This document shows positions 22,803 to 36,600 of a stretch of DNA of 64,000 nucleotides, one piece after another. The position numbers and the translations under genes are program-made. Positions within the stretch are counted from its first letter, which is position 1; the number at the start of each line of letters is the position of its first letter. A model generated the notes under the pieces. That model was not told the DNA's origin. It made no database searches and saw nothing but the letters and a program-made list of their open reading frames with translations. Source of the stretch: Trebouxia sp. TZW2008 (lineage: Eukaryota; Chlorophyta; Trebouxiophyceae; Trebouxiales; Trebouxiaceae). Where the stretch lies: assembly GCA_002118135.1 (NCBI GenBank), contig BDIU01000123.1, forward strand, positions 330,068-394,067. The letters are read 5' to 3'.

Positions 22803-25800
22803 TCAGGACCCGCTAGTGACCAGCACAGCTTGCACAGTGGTATCCATGGTGGCAAATTTGTCCCTGATCCAGTACTGTATCAAGTATTTGGATGCCGGCT
22901 GCAGCACTGAGCCATTACAACCTCTCAGAGTAAGATCGCCAATGTCATTTGCTCCACCATAAAACACAGGAACTCTGCCATTGCCTATCTGTAGTGACCC
23001 TGGGCCGTAAGCACTATCCACTGGTGTTGCACCCGTCACGTTGAATACAGACAGGATGACCAGGCCTGGTGCTGTCAATGCAAAATCAATCCGGATGGAA
23101 CCCTGCAAAGCACAATTCCATCAATTTTTTCTGTGCAGCTTTCTTCTCAATCCAATCATTCTAAACATATGCTGGACTGGCTCAGCAGGCCCAGCTAGGT
23201 ACATACTGGAGCAATCAGTAGTCTCCAACCAGTTTGGTCCCCTGCTATCCTGAACCATTTGTTTTGCGCAGCACACCTAAGAGCATGCTAGTTCCTTTCA
23301 TGTGAGCTGATGTTGAGTGTGCTGACAAATTTCAAGTGCAATGCAGCCTGTGGCTATGAAACTATTTTGCTGCACTGTTCAGCAGATTATTGCCTTTGAG
23401 TATGCAATGTTGCAGTTGTTGGAAGATGCAAAACATGTGCTGAGTAAGCGCTTCTTTGGTGCTTGAAGGTGTGAGTTTGCATAAATTGGGCCATGACATG
23501 TACAAGCAGGCAGGGAATGGAATCAGCAGTCTCACCGGCACAGGCGTGAATGTAGGCCAGGTTGGCAGGAACGTCGGTATAGTCTGGTTCTGCAGATTAA
23601 CTGAGAACTGCAGCGGCTTGCCAGTAGTATTGGTTGCCGGAGCAACCGTGCCATTGCTCAGAGTCCAATTGACATAAGTGCCAGACTGAAAGTTTGGCAA
23701 ATCCACTCCCAGTCTCCTCTGCAGCAAGAAAAGCAAAATCCACACTATTAGGCATCATAGGAAGCACCAAATATGCCTAGAATCAAATCCTAACTGCAAC
23801 CCAAATGAGTCTGCTGTCTGCCAGGCCTGCTTCTGATACAGTCTTGCTCTCATTCGCAATGAGACAGGTGACACGAAGACCCATGGATGTATCAGGAAGT
23901 ATCTCTGAGCTATGCTCAAGAAGCCAGATCTCTAGCAACAGCAAAAAGATCTGCTTACTCTCACCTGGTTGCAGTTGGCAAATGCAGTGGTCGGACAGCC
24001 AGAGGCAACAGCTGGTAAGGCGCTGACAGGCGTGCAGGCATTGGCCAAGCCGTTATTGGTGGTGCCATTATCCCGAGCCACCATGAACACCTGAAAGCAC
24101 ACAGCTACAGCTTTGCGGCGAACCTCAATGTCTCACATGCGGTCTGCAATCTCAACCAAGCAGAGCAGCTTGTCATGTCAACTGCCTAGACCATGAACAC
24201 CTGAGAGCAAACACCACAGGTCTGCTGCCAACTTCAATGCTGTACATACACTTTACAGTTTCACCCATGCAGAGCATTTGTTGGCGTCAATTGCCTGGAC
24301 TCAACTGCCTAGACCATGAGCACTTGAAAGCATACAGCTGCAGGTCTGTTGGCTAAGAGCATTGTTGCAGACACAGTAGGCAGCCTCAACCAAGCAGTGC
24401 AGTTCTTGGTGTCAGTTGTCAAGCAATCACAGTAACAGACTCAACATGCTTTTGGAAGACTGTTCAGCTTTCATGCACAGACACATGCTTAGGCAAAGAG
24501 GCGCATGGCCAGAAGTTAGTTGGGTAACCACAAATAGCAGCAGGAATGCAACACAAAAGGAAGTCTACAGCTCACCCTGTACGTATCACTAGCTGTGCCC
24601 AAACTGCCAGAAGCAAAGCAGGTCTGGTTCGTCAGTCCACTGAAGGGGAAAGCTGACAAGTTGCCCTGGAGTGTAGCTGAGCCCTGCCCTGTTGCATCTG
24701 TGCTGAAGTTGGAGAAGCTGACTGAGTCACACTGGCCGACACCTCTGCAAGCGCAGTTGGTGGAAGGCAGAGTAGAGCCATTCCTGATGTAGCCGGTGTC
24801 AGGGTTGCCAGTGATGGCACAGGGGTTCAGGCTAGCGCTGCCATAGTCCCTGCAGATTGTACTTGCTTGGTCAATCTAAATGTAAGGATGAAACACCTGA
24901 AGTGCTTGTGCTGTAGCATGCAACAATGTGCAGAGTGCTCGGTCTGTGTCGATATCAATTGCAGAAAGCTTGAGAATTCGTGATGCAGCCTCCGCACATG
25001 TAAACAGAGAGTGGAACAGGACGCAATGGCTACAACAGCGACCTGCCATCATGTCTATCGCAACAAAATGCTGCCATAACATCACTACAAGTGCCTGTGA
25101 GGTCCTGCTGCACAACTTCATTGATCATTGTGCAGCTGTCCATACCTGTAGATGCTGTAGAACACCTGGCCCACTACACTGGTGTTGACCGTCATATTCA
25201 TGGCAAATCCTCCAGTGCTCTGATTCACCAAAGGCGCTGTGAAGTTCAGGAAGGTGAATGTCGGAGGCTGGTGGTTGGGAGTCAGCACGCCTTGCAACAC
25301 ACTCACGGACGGCTGCACATTGCTAGAGGCATCATTTGCCACCAGGAAGACCTGCAGAGAATGTGTATTTGGGAATCAGCACATATTGCAACACTCTCAA
25401 GTCAAGGAGGTAGTAGTCCGGTCACACGGGCAGTGCCATTGAGTGTGGTCAGAGTGGGGAAGTGGCCATTGCACCCTCACAGTGAGCGTGACAATGCAAG
25501 ACAAATCAGCAAAGTCAGGCAGTGCTGCCGGAGCACCTACTTACCGTGTAGTTGGTGGCAGGCATGAGCCTAGTGATAGAGGCAGTCCCATTGGCTCTGG
25601 CCAGGTTGGTGAAACTTCCACTGGCGGTAGCTGCCACTGCAGAAGGGCCCTGCCCTGCTTGTACATTGGCCACAGTTGGAGGGCTGTTCACAGCGTCCAC
25701 CTGCGTAGCAAATTTTGTGAATGCAGCAGTCAATCTCAGCAGCTGCTGCCTCTACTTGCAATCATTATTGGTAATGCCGGTTGCTGACAGCAGTGACTGC

Positions 25801-28800
25801 CCACCAGCAGGCACAGCTAAAGTCAGCACAACTCTGTCATTCACTGGCTGCGCCTCATTTTATGATTCACTGATTGTACAATGGGGTCAGTATAAGCAGG
25901 TTTGGGCCTCTTGAGTGTGCATGCAGACAAGTGGCAATGTCAAAGCCGGCAACAGGCATTTGCCTCATCAACACAGAGGCAATCAAGTCTGTCTGTCAAG
26001 GCCTTGCAGCCTCTCATGAGCTGATGCATAAGGATGCTTTTAGACTTGGCATATGATTGCTTTGATCTGACCGATGCAAATGGCATGACCATGTGCATAA
26101 AATGTTGCAGCCTTGCACTAGGTTCTGCGAACAAGAGGCATTGCACGATCTGCTGCCACAGCCAACAGTACTGTAGCGCCGCAGAAGCCTTACAAAGGAT
26201 GTGTGCTTACCGACGCAGATGGCATGACCACATAGTACACCGTTGCAGCCTCATACAGCGCCACTGCCAAGGTGAATGAGGTGTCGTTGATGTTGAGGGC
26301 GGTAGGAGACCCTGGCATGAAGGCAGGGGGTAAGGCGTCGGGTAGGCTGAGGCTGGTGTAGGGGGTGAAGGTGGAGGAGTAGACATTGCTGGCAAGAGCA
26401 TCAGCTTGGTACACCAGCTTCTGGGGAGAACCATAGTACGGGTAGAAAGACTGGTTCTGCACCAGACCCTACAACAGGACAAAATTGGTGAGGTTTCAAT
26501 TGAGTGGTGAATCTGGCATATGCACAGTTGTGAGCAGGGGTGCAGCATTAAATTTGAAGGTGCTGCAGCACATTGCAGCAACTGCTGTCATAGATACTGC
26601 AGTACAAGACAAGTGCTCAGCGTACGGGCCAAGCTGAGCACCAGCACTTGCTGAGTGAATGGCAAGTTTGGCTTAGGAGCCACAAACGACTTGAATGCAG
26701 CATCTCTGCGCAAGCACAGTCAGCCAAATACACATAGACAGATGCTGCTGTTACCACACACCGTAAGGTCCAGGCTGAGCACCAGCACTGCGAATTGAAT
26801 GTTGAATTTGGCATAGGAGCTACCAAAGAGCTGAATGCAACATGAGAACTGCGGAGGCAATCTCAGCCAAGCACAGACAATTGCTGCAGTCAAGACTCAC
26901 TGTGCGATCCAAGCTCAGAACCAGCACTGCCAGCTGAATGGAGGGGTTGGCATAGGAGCCACAGCTGGTAGCAGGGGCCACACTGGGCACCACCACGGTG
27001 TCAAAGCTGCCGCTGCCGGTGAAGTTGGCGGTGGTCAGATATGTGTTGGTGGGAGTGAGGGTGGCTGACCCTACGCTGCCGTTGGTATTGAGGAAGGTGA
27101 GAGGCATGCCTGCTGACAGCTCCAACTGCGGCAATGAATCAAACAGTCATTGCATGCCTGCAGGGATTGACACTGCAGCAACATACCTGCCAGTGTGGAT
27201 CCAAGCATCGAATGCTCCTACTGGCACTTACGGCATCAGCTGAATGCAATACTAATGTTCATTGTTAATGAATCTCACAGTCACGCTTTGTGAGTTTGTC
27301 GTTATTCAGCATGCCATCTTGCTGAGCAAGTAAGTTGCAGAGTCCAGTGCAGCTGGTCTTTCAAGGGTGATGCATATGCACAGGACGATTGCATTCACAA
27401 ACCTGTCTTGAACATGCAAACAATATGTCAGAGCAAACGCCATCCGGTTTGTTGCGACGGTCTCTATAGCAAGTGTTGCTTGGCCAAAGTGCCAGGATCA
27501 AGCAAACGCATAGGGCAGGAAGCTGACCTGCACCACGGTGTAGTTGCCAGTTGTCAGAAGCGTGCTGGTGGTGTCACGCAGGCGCACACTGACATACATG
27601 CTCTGAGACGTCACATTGGGCAGAGTGATGTACACTCCATCCAGGAACCAGGTGAGGCCTGCGCTGATCAACTGCAGCGACGCACAAGTAGGCAATCATC
27701 TTCAGGCCTCAATCAATACAACAGTCCGCCGAGATAGCACGCTTGCCAAAATGTCACATATCCATGCAACATTTCAACGCTTGCAAGAGCCTTCAATTAT
27801 TGTGAAATCATGTTACGTGATGTGAGGTGAGGTGATGTGATGTGATGTGATGCATTGTGTAACAACATAATTAGTAATGTATTGTGAAACAGCATGACGT
27901 GTTGAGTATACAGGCAAGCTTGTGCTTGTCATGTTTCTGGTGTGGATTGTAGATGATCTTTGCGGGTGATCAAGCTGGCACTCATGCTGTGCTTGCGGCC
28001 TTGTAACAGTGAATGTGAAAATGACTCAGTGAGACCATTTGACTGTCACAGTGACAGTGACTGTGACTGCAGCTTGGGAAAGTGAGAGGTCTGCACAGGA
28101 TACCTGGTAAAGAGCCTTGTCTTCAGAGCTGCCAGGTTGTGGCTGGTAGGCCTGCCCCACTGCCGCTACCAGGTTTGTGGCAGTGCTGTTGTCTGGCCTA
28201 GGCAGGTAGTACTGATTGCTGCTAGACAGCGCAGAGTAGTACCTGTAGAGAAGATACCTAGTTTTAAATACAAGTGTCATGGCTGTTGACTGGTGACAGT
28301 GGTCTTGTCAGGCCGTGGTAGGTACTACCTATTGCTGCTAGGCAGAGCCGAAAAGTACCTGTAGACACAACACCTCAAGGTTGAGAAAGAAAGTGTTGAA
28401 GGCCAGTATTGAGTGGTAGTGATTTTCTCTGGTTGCAGCAAGTAGTACTCATTACTGCTAGGCAGCACAGAGTAGTACCTGTAGACAAAACTCCTCAAGG
28501 TTGAGAATGCAAGTGCAATGGCCTTCATTTGTGGCAGTGGTTTTGTCTGGTTGCGCCATTGGTAACAGCCATTGTTGCTAGGCAGCACAGAGTAGTTCCT
28601 GTGAGCAAGGTGTCCAAGGGCTGAGAATAGCTGTTGCATGGCCCTGTTCAGTGGTTTGGCAATGTAAGTGCTGCAACAACATCTTGATGGTAGTGGTCAA
28701 TGCAGAACAGACTTTGCAACTTGCCAAGCAGTCAGAGTCTAGACGAGGAAGGAGTTGGTTAAACTTTTTCATGTGATTCCATGGTGCTGTCTGACATTGC

Positions 28801-31800
28801 GGACTTCAAAACAAAAGCTGACATGGTGATAGGGCTGTGAGATGTTCTTGTCCAGCACAAGCAGAGCACGCTTTGCCAAAGTCCTGGACAGCGTTGAAGG
28901 AGATCAGCCTCAGAGCCTGAGTGAGCCAAAGAGCCTCAGCATAGTGTTGAGCCCCAAGAGAGACAGGTACAGTGGAGGAGGAGAACTGACTTGAAGGCAG
29001 GATCCAGCTCCTGCCTCTGATGTGGCAGGACTGCTGACCCGCGGTTGGTACTGTTGGTCAGCAGGTTGCTGTAGTACAATGCTTGGTTACTGTTGTCCCA
29101 AGAGCCCCTCAGCGTATCCAGCAGCAGCACATCCTGCATTGCACAAAGCGTCGATTACAGCTGGGACAGAGCCTGAAGGAAAGGCAGCAGCTTGTAGCAG
29201 CAGCAGAATCAGTTGACCTTTTGAGACGGAGATACAAGCATCTGTAATGTCAGCTGTTCAAGGCATGCTGTAGGAGTCACCACAGGGAGTATCAGGCCAG
29301 CAGCACCAGGTTGAATTGCCAATGATAGTCGATGTGATGGATTCAAACTCTTGACAGTGATGCCATGCTCGCTGTGAGTTGCCAAAGAAATGGTTGCAAG
29401 AAGCTGTTGAATTGTCCTATTGCTACACTCAGACAGCGTTTGTGAACAATATGCAACATCAGACAGGCGGTCTTCAAGCCTGGTCATGGCTTTGGCTGCT
29501 CGGTTGTATGCAATCAGCACATGTGCATTGTGCCGGAGCACTGCTGGTGATTCATGCAGCCATACTCTCATGGCATTGTTACGCTGAATGCTGCATGATC
29601 TGCAACAACCAAGGCACCATCAGGCACAGTGCTGCTGCAGGCATGTAGGCACAAGAAGCACCACAGCACTCATCATCGGCAAGCTTGAGATGAGACAGTA
29701 ACCACCGACCTGCACAAAGGTGAAGCGGCAGTCGTAGTTGATGTCCCCAAAGGTGGCATTAGACACAGCTGCAGTGCATGTGGACCCAGCCTGGGTCAGT
29801 TGCCGCCCTGACCCCCTACCCTCCTGCTGCCAAGCCACTGCAGCGGTGTGCTGGGTGGCTTTGCCCCGCCTGACCTGGGTGTTGTAGGCGGGCTGCACTG
29901 GAGCCTGGTCGGCTGGGATAAGCTTGACTGGCTGCATGCCGTAGTCCTTGCGCAACAGATGCCGCCGCCCTGTTGACGCACCCACTGTCACCTGCAGCAG
30001 TACAGAATGCCTGTTAACTGAGCCAAGCAAGTGCAGCGGTGTGCTGGGTGGTTTTGCCTTGATCTGGCCTTAGTGTTGTAGGCAGGCTGCACTGGAGCCT
30101 GGTCAGCTGGGATAAGCTTGACTGGCTGCATGCCGTGGCCATTGCATAGCAGGTGACGCCACCCTGTTGATGCACCCACTGTCACCTGCAATGGCACTTG
30201 CAACCTTTTTACTGTGTCTGATCAGCTGACACATGCAGGGTCACTTGAGCCATATCAGCTATATACTATGCCATGCTGCTATCAAAGGTGCATATCCTTC
30301 ATATTCATCAAATCATATCATGCAGAAAACAGGTCAGATGATCATTCTGCAAGCAAGATCTTGTCTGAATGATGGCCAGCATCACCGCTAAAGCAGCATC
30401 CCACCGTGCCGCTGGCTGCAACTGCCGCCACACCAGAAACTGAGTTGCCGTTCTGTTCAGCCATGCCCAGGATGTCCACAGTGATTGCGCCACTGGACCC
30501 CGCAGCACCAATGACTGTGAAAGTGACATTGGCCACACTGACATTGGTGCCCTGCTGTGAGGCAAAGGGAGGCTGCAGGATGCTGTTCATGAGCACACTG
30601 GTGGCGTTGCCTCTGGCGTTACAGACAAAGGTGAGGCTGTTGGCTGGCCAGTCAGACCCTGGAGCGCAGTTGGACTCGCTGGCTATGGAGAGAACACTGG
30701 GCGGGTAGTTCAGCCGCAACTGCACAGGAAAACCCAGAACTGAATTTTGAAACAGTGGCAAGCCAGAACTGATTCAGGCAGAAGTGCCAAACATGTCTGT
30801 CTGCCCAAGAAGTACGTCATGGCCATGCAGAATCAGGCATGCTTTTGGGTCATTCACAGAGCTCCCATGCATGCACGGATGCAATGAGTGAGTATGGATG
30901 CTACTGACATTGTAGCTGCCTTTGCTTGCATAAGGGCAGAAGATGCAGCACATCCAGTGATATGCCATCAGAGCATGCAGCATACAAGCACGGTAACGTT
31001 TGCCAATATCCACAACGGTCTCACCTGAAAAGCAATCAGCGGAGACGAGACCGCATTCACTCTGACATCCATGTTGAAGCTCTGGCCATTCTGCAGCAGC
31101 GTAGGCGTGGCAGTCTTGCCAAGCTGGCTCTGCACTTGCAGCCCAAAGCGCTCACCAACGTCCACATCAAGCTCAGCAGGGTCAAGGTTGGCATAGACTG
31201 AGGTGAAGCGTGCAACAGCGCCTGGGGCTGCACAGCTGGAGCTGATGACAGCTTGCAGAACCACTTGTGAGGCAGAGTTGCCAGTCAGCGTCAGGTCCCC
31301 ATAAGGACCTATCTGTATGCTGCCAGCCTGCATCAGGTATGAGTCCATGGTTATCGTTGCTGTGACGCAATTGCACGGCAGGTGAGGGGCCTGTTTTCTC
31401 AGACTCAAGAAGGTCAGCTACAGATGACAAGATGTGCTGACCAGTTGCCCACTGGCGAATGACGCTGGACAAGGCTATGACTGTGCACATGAGGCATGCC
31501 CAAATTTGATCTTGATTCAGAGGATATGCAGGACTTGTCCTGACATCCAAAGCAAAAACAGATGCAGCTACGCACTAGCTGTCTGACTAGACAGTCACAT
31601 GAAAAGGGTGTGTTGTTGGTGTGCATCTGGCAGCATTGCTGCAAAACCTGTCTGTCAAAGCAGCATTTGTACACATGCAGACTTACACAGCATTTACTGT
31701 GTGAGCTTACCGGTGTGGCTACAAATGTCATGACAGAAGGGATGTTCAGGATGTCGAGTGGCTGGCGAGCTGAGCCCAGTGTCTGGCCAGCTGAGCCCGG

Positions 31801-33627
31801 TGTCTGACCATTAAGCGTATATGTGTAGCCATCACCAAGCACAATGGTTGCCTGCAAGCAAACAAGACCCAGCAGCTCTGTCAAGCAAGGCTAAGCTACA
31901 CGATGTCTTCAACTACGACAAAGCGCCTTTTGGGCATGTGCAGCTGTCACAGGCTTAGCTTGAGCAAGTTTGACTAGAGTGGGGCAAAATATCAAAAGAG
32001 GCTGGATCTGTCACCATGTGCTTGAAGACAAGGACTTCTGAATGGCATGTCCATATTGTCTTGCTGAGACCGTTTTGCCGAGACAGCAAACCACGAACTG
32101 TATTCAGAGATCATTTACAGCCAGCAACAATGCAGGCAAGCGATCACACAGTCAAGCTGCCCTTGCACCATAAACCGCTGTTCAAGTTGCATCAGCAGCT
32201 AAGCTCACCTGTAACACGTTCACAGATCCATTCACCCCTGCAAAAGTGCTGCCGCACTGCAAATCTGTGTTGTTGCTAGTACACCAATTGGCTGACAGCG
32301 CTACAGTGACCACTGACTGTGGTGTCGAGCCAATGTTTATGCTGAGGCTGTTAGCATGAGTGACAGGAGTGGGCCCAAAGGTGCCTGCTACAGTTGCCAG
32401 GCCAGCTTGCAGAGGGCGTAACCTATTGAGCAAGGAGGGAGTGCCTAGATTGGCTATCAGCTTGACTGTGGCTGTTGTGGTCACCGTGAGGGTTGTGCTG
32501 GCCGCCTGTCATACGCAGCACATCAAGAGCTCAGATTACTTTATAGCATGTACTTGCACAGTTCAGATATTGCCTGTGAGTGCATCAGTGCAAGCTTGAG
32601 CAAAGCAGATGCACTGTGAGCTGCAAACTCAACGCAAATGGTCAGCACGCCTCTCAGAACCTTTGTTTGCTCAGTTGTGTAGAGGCAGCTATGGCTAACT
32701 GTGCACTGCACAATGTAAAGCGCACCATAAGAACCTGTATAGTGCACTGCAGCTTCCTGTGTGCACTGCACATACTGCAACCACCCATGTGTACTGCAAC
32801 ACTGCAGCATCCTGTGTGTACTACACAAACTGCAATAGCTTTTTATTGTACACTGTGCGCAATGTGCACTGCACCTGTGCACTTGAGTCCATGAATATTT
32901 CAGCATGGGGCAGCTGTCAATCTGCAGAAGCCACCTCAGCTGCATTGTGTCCATCATGAACAGACAGCCTGCCTGGCATGCTGTGTTACTTTGCACTGCA
33001 ATGCAAGGACAGAATGTTCACACAGAGAGAGGTAGTGCGCACCATGGTGAGGTCATACGCTGAGCCATTGTTCAGCACCCCCAGCATCCAGACAGTTGCC
33101 TGCAAAGCACACGCTCTATGCTCAGTCCATTTCAGCAACTGCAGCCTAGTAGTCTTGCTGACAATATAAGGGCAGGGTTGCGCACTGGAAGCCAACCAGT
33201 TAATGCGAGTTTGAAGCCCGCTAAAGGCTCATGCTGCTCAAAGCTCAATCACTGCCAATGCAAACGTTTGGTAGAAGCATCAGTCAGTAGTGGCATCACA
33301 GTCAGTGTTGGACTGGCACAGCTCATCCAACAATGCATTCAAGCAAAAGCAGGGAGTGCATGGTGCACTGGGGCACAGTCCTAATCAAGGCAAGACGCCT
33401 AGCACACATGGGCACAAGATCTGCTGTCTGGTCATCAACAAGCCGCAACAGCCTTACTTACTGGTAGTCAGTTGTGCTACAGTGAATGGAGTGCAGGGCA
33501 ATAGTGTTTGCAGCCACACATACAAGGCACTCAATGCTACCCACTCATGACTAGGCTGACAAAGCTCAAAATGTCAGGCCAAGCAGTGCATGCATGATGA
33601 TGATGATGTTGTTGATGATGATGATGG

Positions 33628-33671
<44 letters not shown>

Positions 33672-36600
33672 GTGATGGTGATGATGGTGGTGGTGGTGGT
33701 GGTGACGACGACGACGATGATGATGATGATGATGCTGATGATCATGACGATGATGCACTGAGACACTGTCCAAATCGCTGCAAAATGCCCATCACTCAAA
33801 GACACAAGCTGTTTGGTCATCAACAATTGGCAAACAGCTTCACCTGCTCATAGTCTGTTGTGTTACACTGAATGGGCTGCAGGTCAGCTGGAGCAGTGGT
33901 GTTCACAGCCACAGCAGTCAGATTGCCTTGAGCTTGAGCAAAGTCATAATTCTGAGGCCGCAGAACCAGACTGCTCAACTGGATGGTGTAGACTGTGGTG
34001 GTGGCGAACAAGGTAGGCTGCCCAAAAGCCGGGAAGTTGACAAGGATCTGACAAGAGGAGCCGCTAACTACTGGGTTGGCAGCAACTGCTGTAACTACTG
34101 CTGACTGACCAGCTGCTTTGGCGACTGAGCAGTAGGCTGCACCCTGAAGTGCAAAACCCAAAACTGTGCGTGCAGGATCGCCGTTTCGGCATGACAAACT
34201 CACACGACTGCTGCCAAGTTTTCATTGCCCACTAGTTCCTCCACCAGCAGAAATTTGCCTACACTGTTGTTGCTGTTCTCCTCAGCATGGCATGCAGATG
34301 ATTTGCTTGCAAAGGGAGCACAGCTGGCTGCGTTAGCAGTTGACATTGCAAGACAAGACATTGTAAGGCCAGCATGCACCCTACCGATGAAACAGTAAAG
34401 TTAGCTCTGTTGTCTGTGCTGAAGTCCCTGACAGTGCCATCAGAGAAATGCATCTGCAGACTCAAATTTGCTGAGATAGCCACAGTCAACGGCGGGACCG
34501 TTGCTGGATCACCAGTCCTGTAGAAAAAGAGAAAAGTGTATGCCATCAGGCGTCATAACAACAGCGTCTGTCGACAGAGGCACCCCGGGATGTCTTTTTG
34601 AAAGTCACCTGGATTGCTACATAGTCATCACATTCACTTTATACATGTTACACATTCAAGCACAGGCGCTAGGTGTGTGCGGCAAAAGTTTTATCGCGCC
34701 AGTCCCTGGAAAACTGCTGCTTTTGTGACCTGATGGACTCATGGGCTGTCTTGATCCCATGCATGATTTTCAAGGGCAGGGCAGCATACAGAGTGAGATG
34801 TGGTGTTGAGTTGGACTCTTGACGGACAGCTTTGCTTGTCACATACAGGTATCGTTCAACCGTTGTGCAAGGCAAAGATCTGAAATTGAGGCTTGGCGCA
34901 AACGGTGGTTGCACATCTCAGGCCTAGTTTGCACTGTCAGTGGTGCTGTGAGCCTTGTCAACAACAGCACAGCTTGCCAATGGGAGGACAACAATTTGTA
35001 AGGCGAGCAGAAATCCAGAGACATGGTGCCTGTTTGATTGATGGCGTGCAGGAAGATCACAGTTGACCTACGGTGCAATGTTGCTGGGAGTTGCAGTGAA
35101 GACTGAGATGCTGACAGGCGCAGGCAACGTCACATTGACAGGGCCATTGCCTGTGCCAATTGGCACTGAGCAGACTGACAGGGATGCATTCAACCCTAAA
35201 GCGCAAAAGGGAGCAGACCCATATGTAGCCGCCACTGATGCCTGCAGGTCCATGCAAGAGGTTTGTGTTCGGAAGTATTCAAGGTAAATGTGATCTGTAA
35301 ATTTGAGGTGAACACTACCACATGCGCGCCATACAACATGTTGCTAAACAGTATGTGGGGATATGCAAACATGCTGCAAGCAAGGGCAAAATGGCTCACA
35401 GTGCCCAGCTTGCAGTGAGCTTGCGGTTTTGCCATATGAGCTGTCTGGGTTCACAATGCTGGTGCCCATGCAAGTCGCAAGCTCAACTCATGACAGTGTA
35501 TCACACGAGTCGTTACGCGTGCAAAGTGGATTGTAGTCCATTTGTGTTCTTGACGCTTGGCTACTTTTGATTGATTCACATGCAAGCATGAGCAAGAGAG
35601 CGCCTACAGTGATGTTGCCCACTGTGTCATTGACTGTGATATAGGCAGCAGCAAGAGAGGTGATGTTCAATCCCGGCAGGTCAGTCACATCATTCATATA
35701 GCCGTCGCTGTATGAAGCATATGCTCTGACAGCCGCAGTACTGTTCTCAAACGAGAAGTCCTGCACAGCAGTGAGATTGCTGGGTTAGTAATAGTCCTGC
35801 ACTTGAGTCTGCGGCCCAAAGCACATGAAGACCACTGCAGTCTGGGGACCCTGAGCAACATTCAAGCAGCAACTGTGGCACATGATGCTTGACAAACTTG
35901 ACAGAAACACCCAGGAAAGCTTTTGCTGAGCAGATCATCCTGTTGCTTCTTTAGGTGCCGTGTAAACTTGCAGCACATGACACTGCAAACTCAGCTGTGT
36001 TCTGTCTGCAAGCACACGTGATAAATACTGTCCCATCAAGAAGTCGATCTTTGATTGAGGAAAGCCACCTAGACCATTAATGGATTTTCAAGCTTTACTG
36101 CAGTATGTAACTTGCCCAGGATCTGCCGCAGAACACACAATGCCAGTGACTATGGTCTGTGCAAGCTCAACAGAAGTCAGTGGTGCCTTTGTTAACATGA
36201 TACAATGACCCTACCTGCAAGGGCTGCAGCTGAGCTGTGACAGCAGCTACAGGGCTGATTGACGCAGGGGGGCTGAGCCATTTAGCCCCTGTGTATGCCA
36301 CCAGACTGATCTTGGTGAGGCAGGTGTAGGTGCTCACTATGCTCACTGAAGTGCTAGCACTTACTCCAGCTGAGTAAGTCTGGACAGACACTGGGACGTT
36401 CGTGTCTGTGCTCTTACCCTGTAGTGAACAGCTGTTTGTCAGGATTGCCAAATAAAATCATAATGCGATATGGGCACAATACCAACATTATAGCACAACA
36501 GAGGCTGCTGCGCTGTGACGAAGAAGCACTGACCGATGTTGCTGTTCAAGTGCTGACAAGACGGCAGAGAGGTGAGACTGTGTGAGAGGCTCTCCTGGTT

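Noticed and set aside
30020..30185. Copy of exon 42 as the real exon
   Set aside because: It has no donor and its 3' half is missing, while the 29710..29991 version joins both neighbours in phase.
33595..33755. Poly-His, poly-Asp and poly-Ile open frames
   Set aside because: All are readings of one GAT-type simple repeat inside intron 36.
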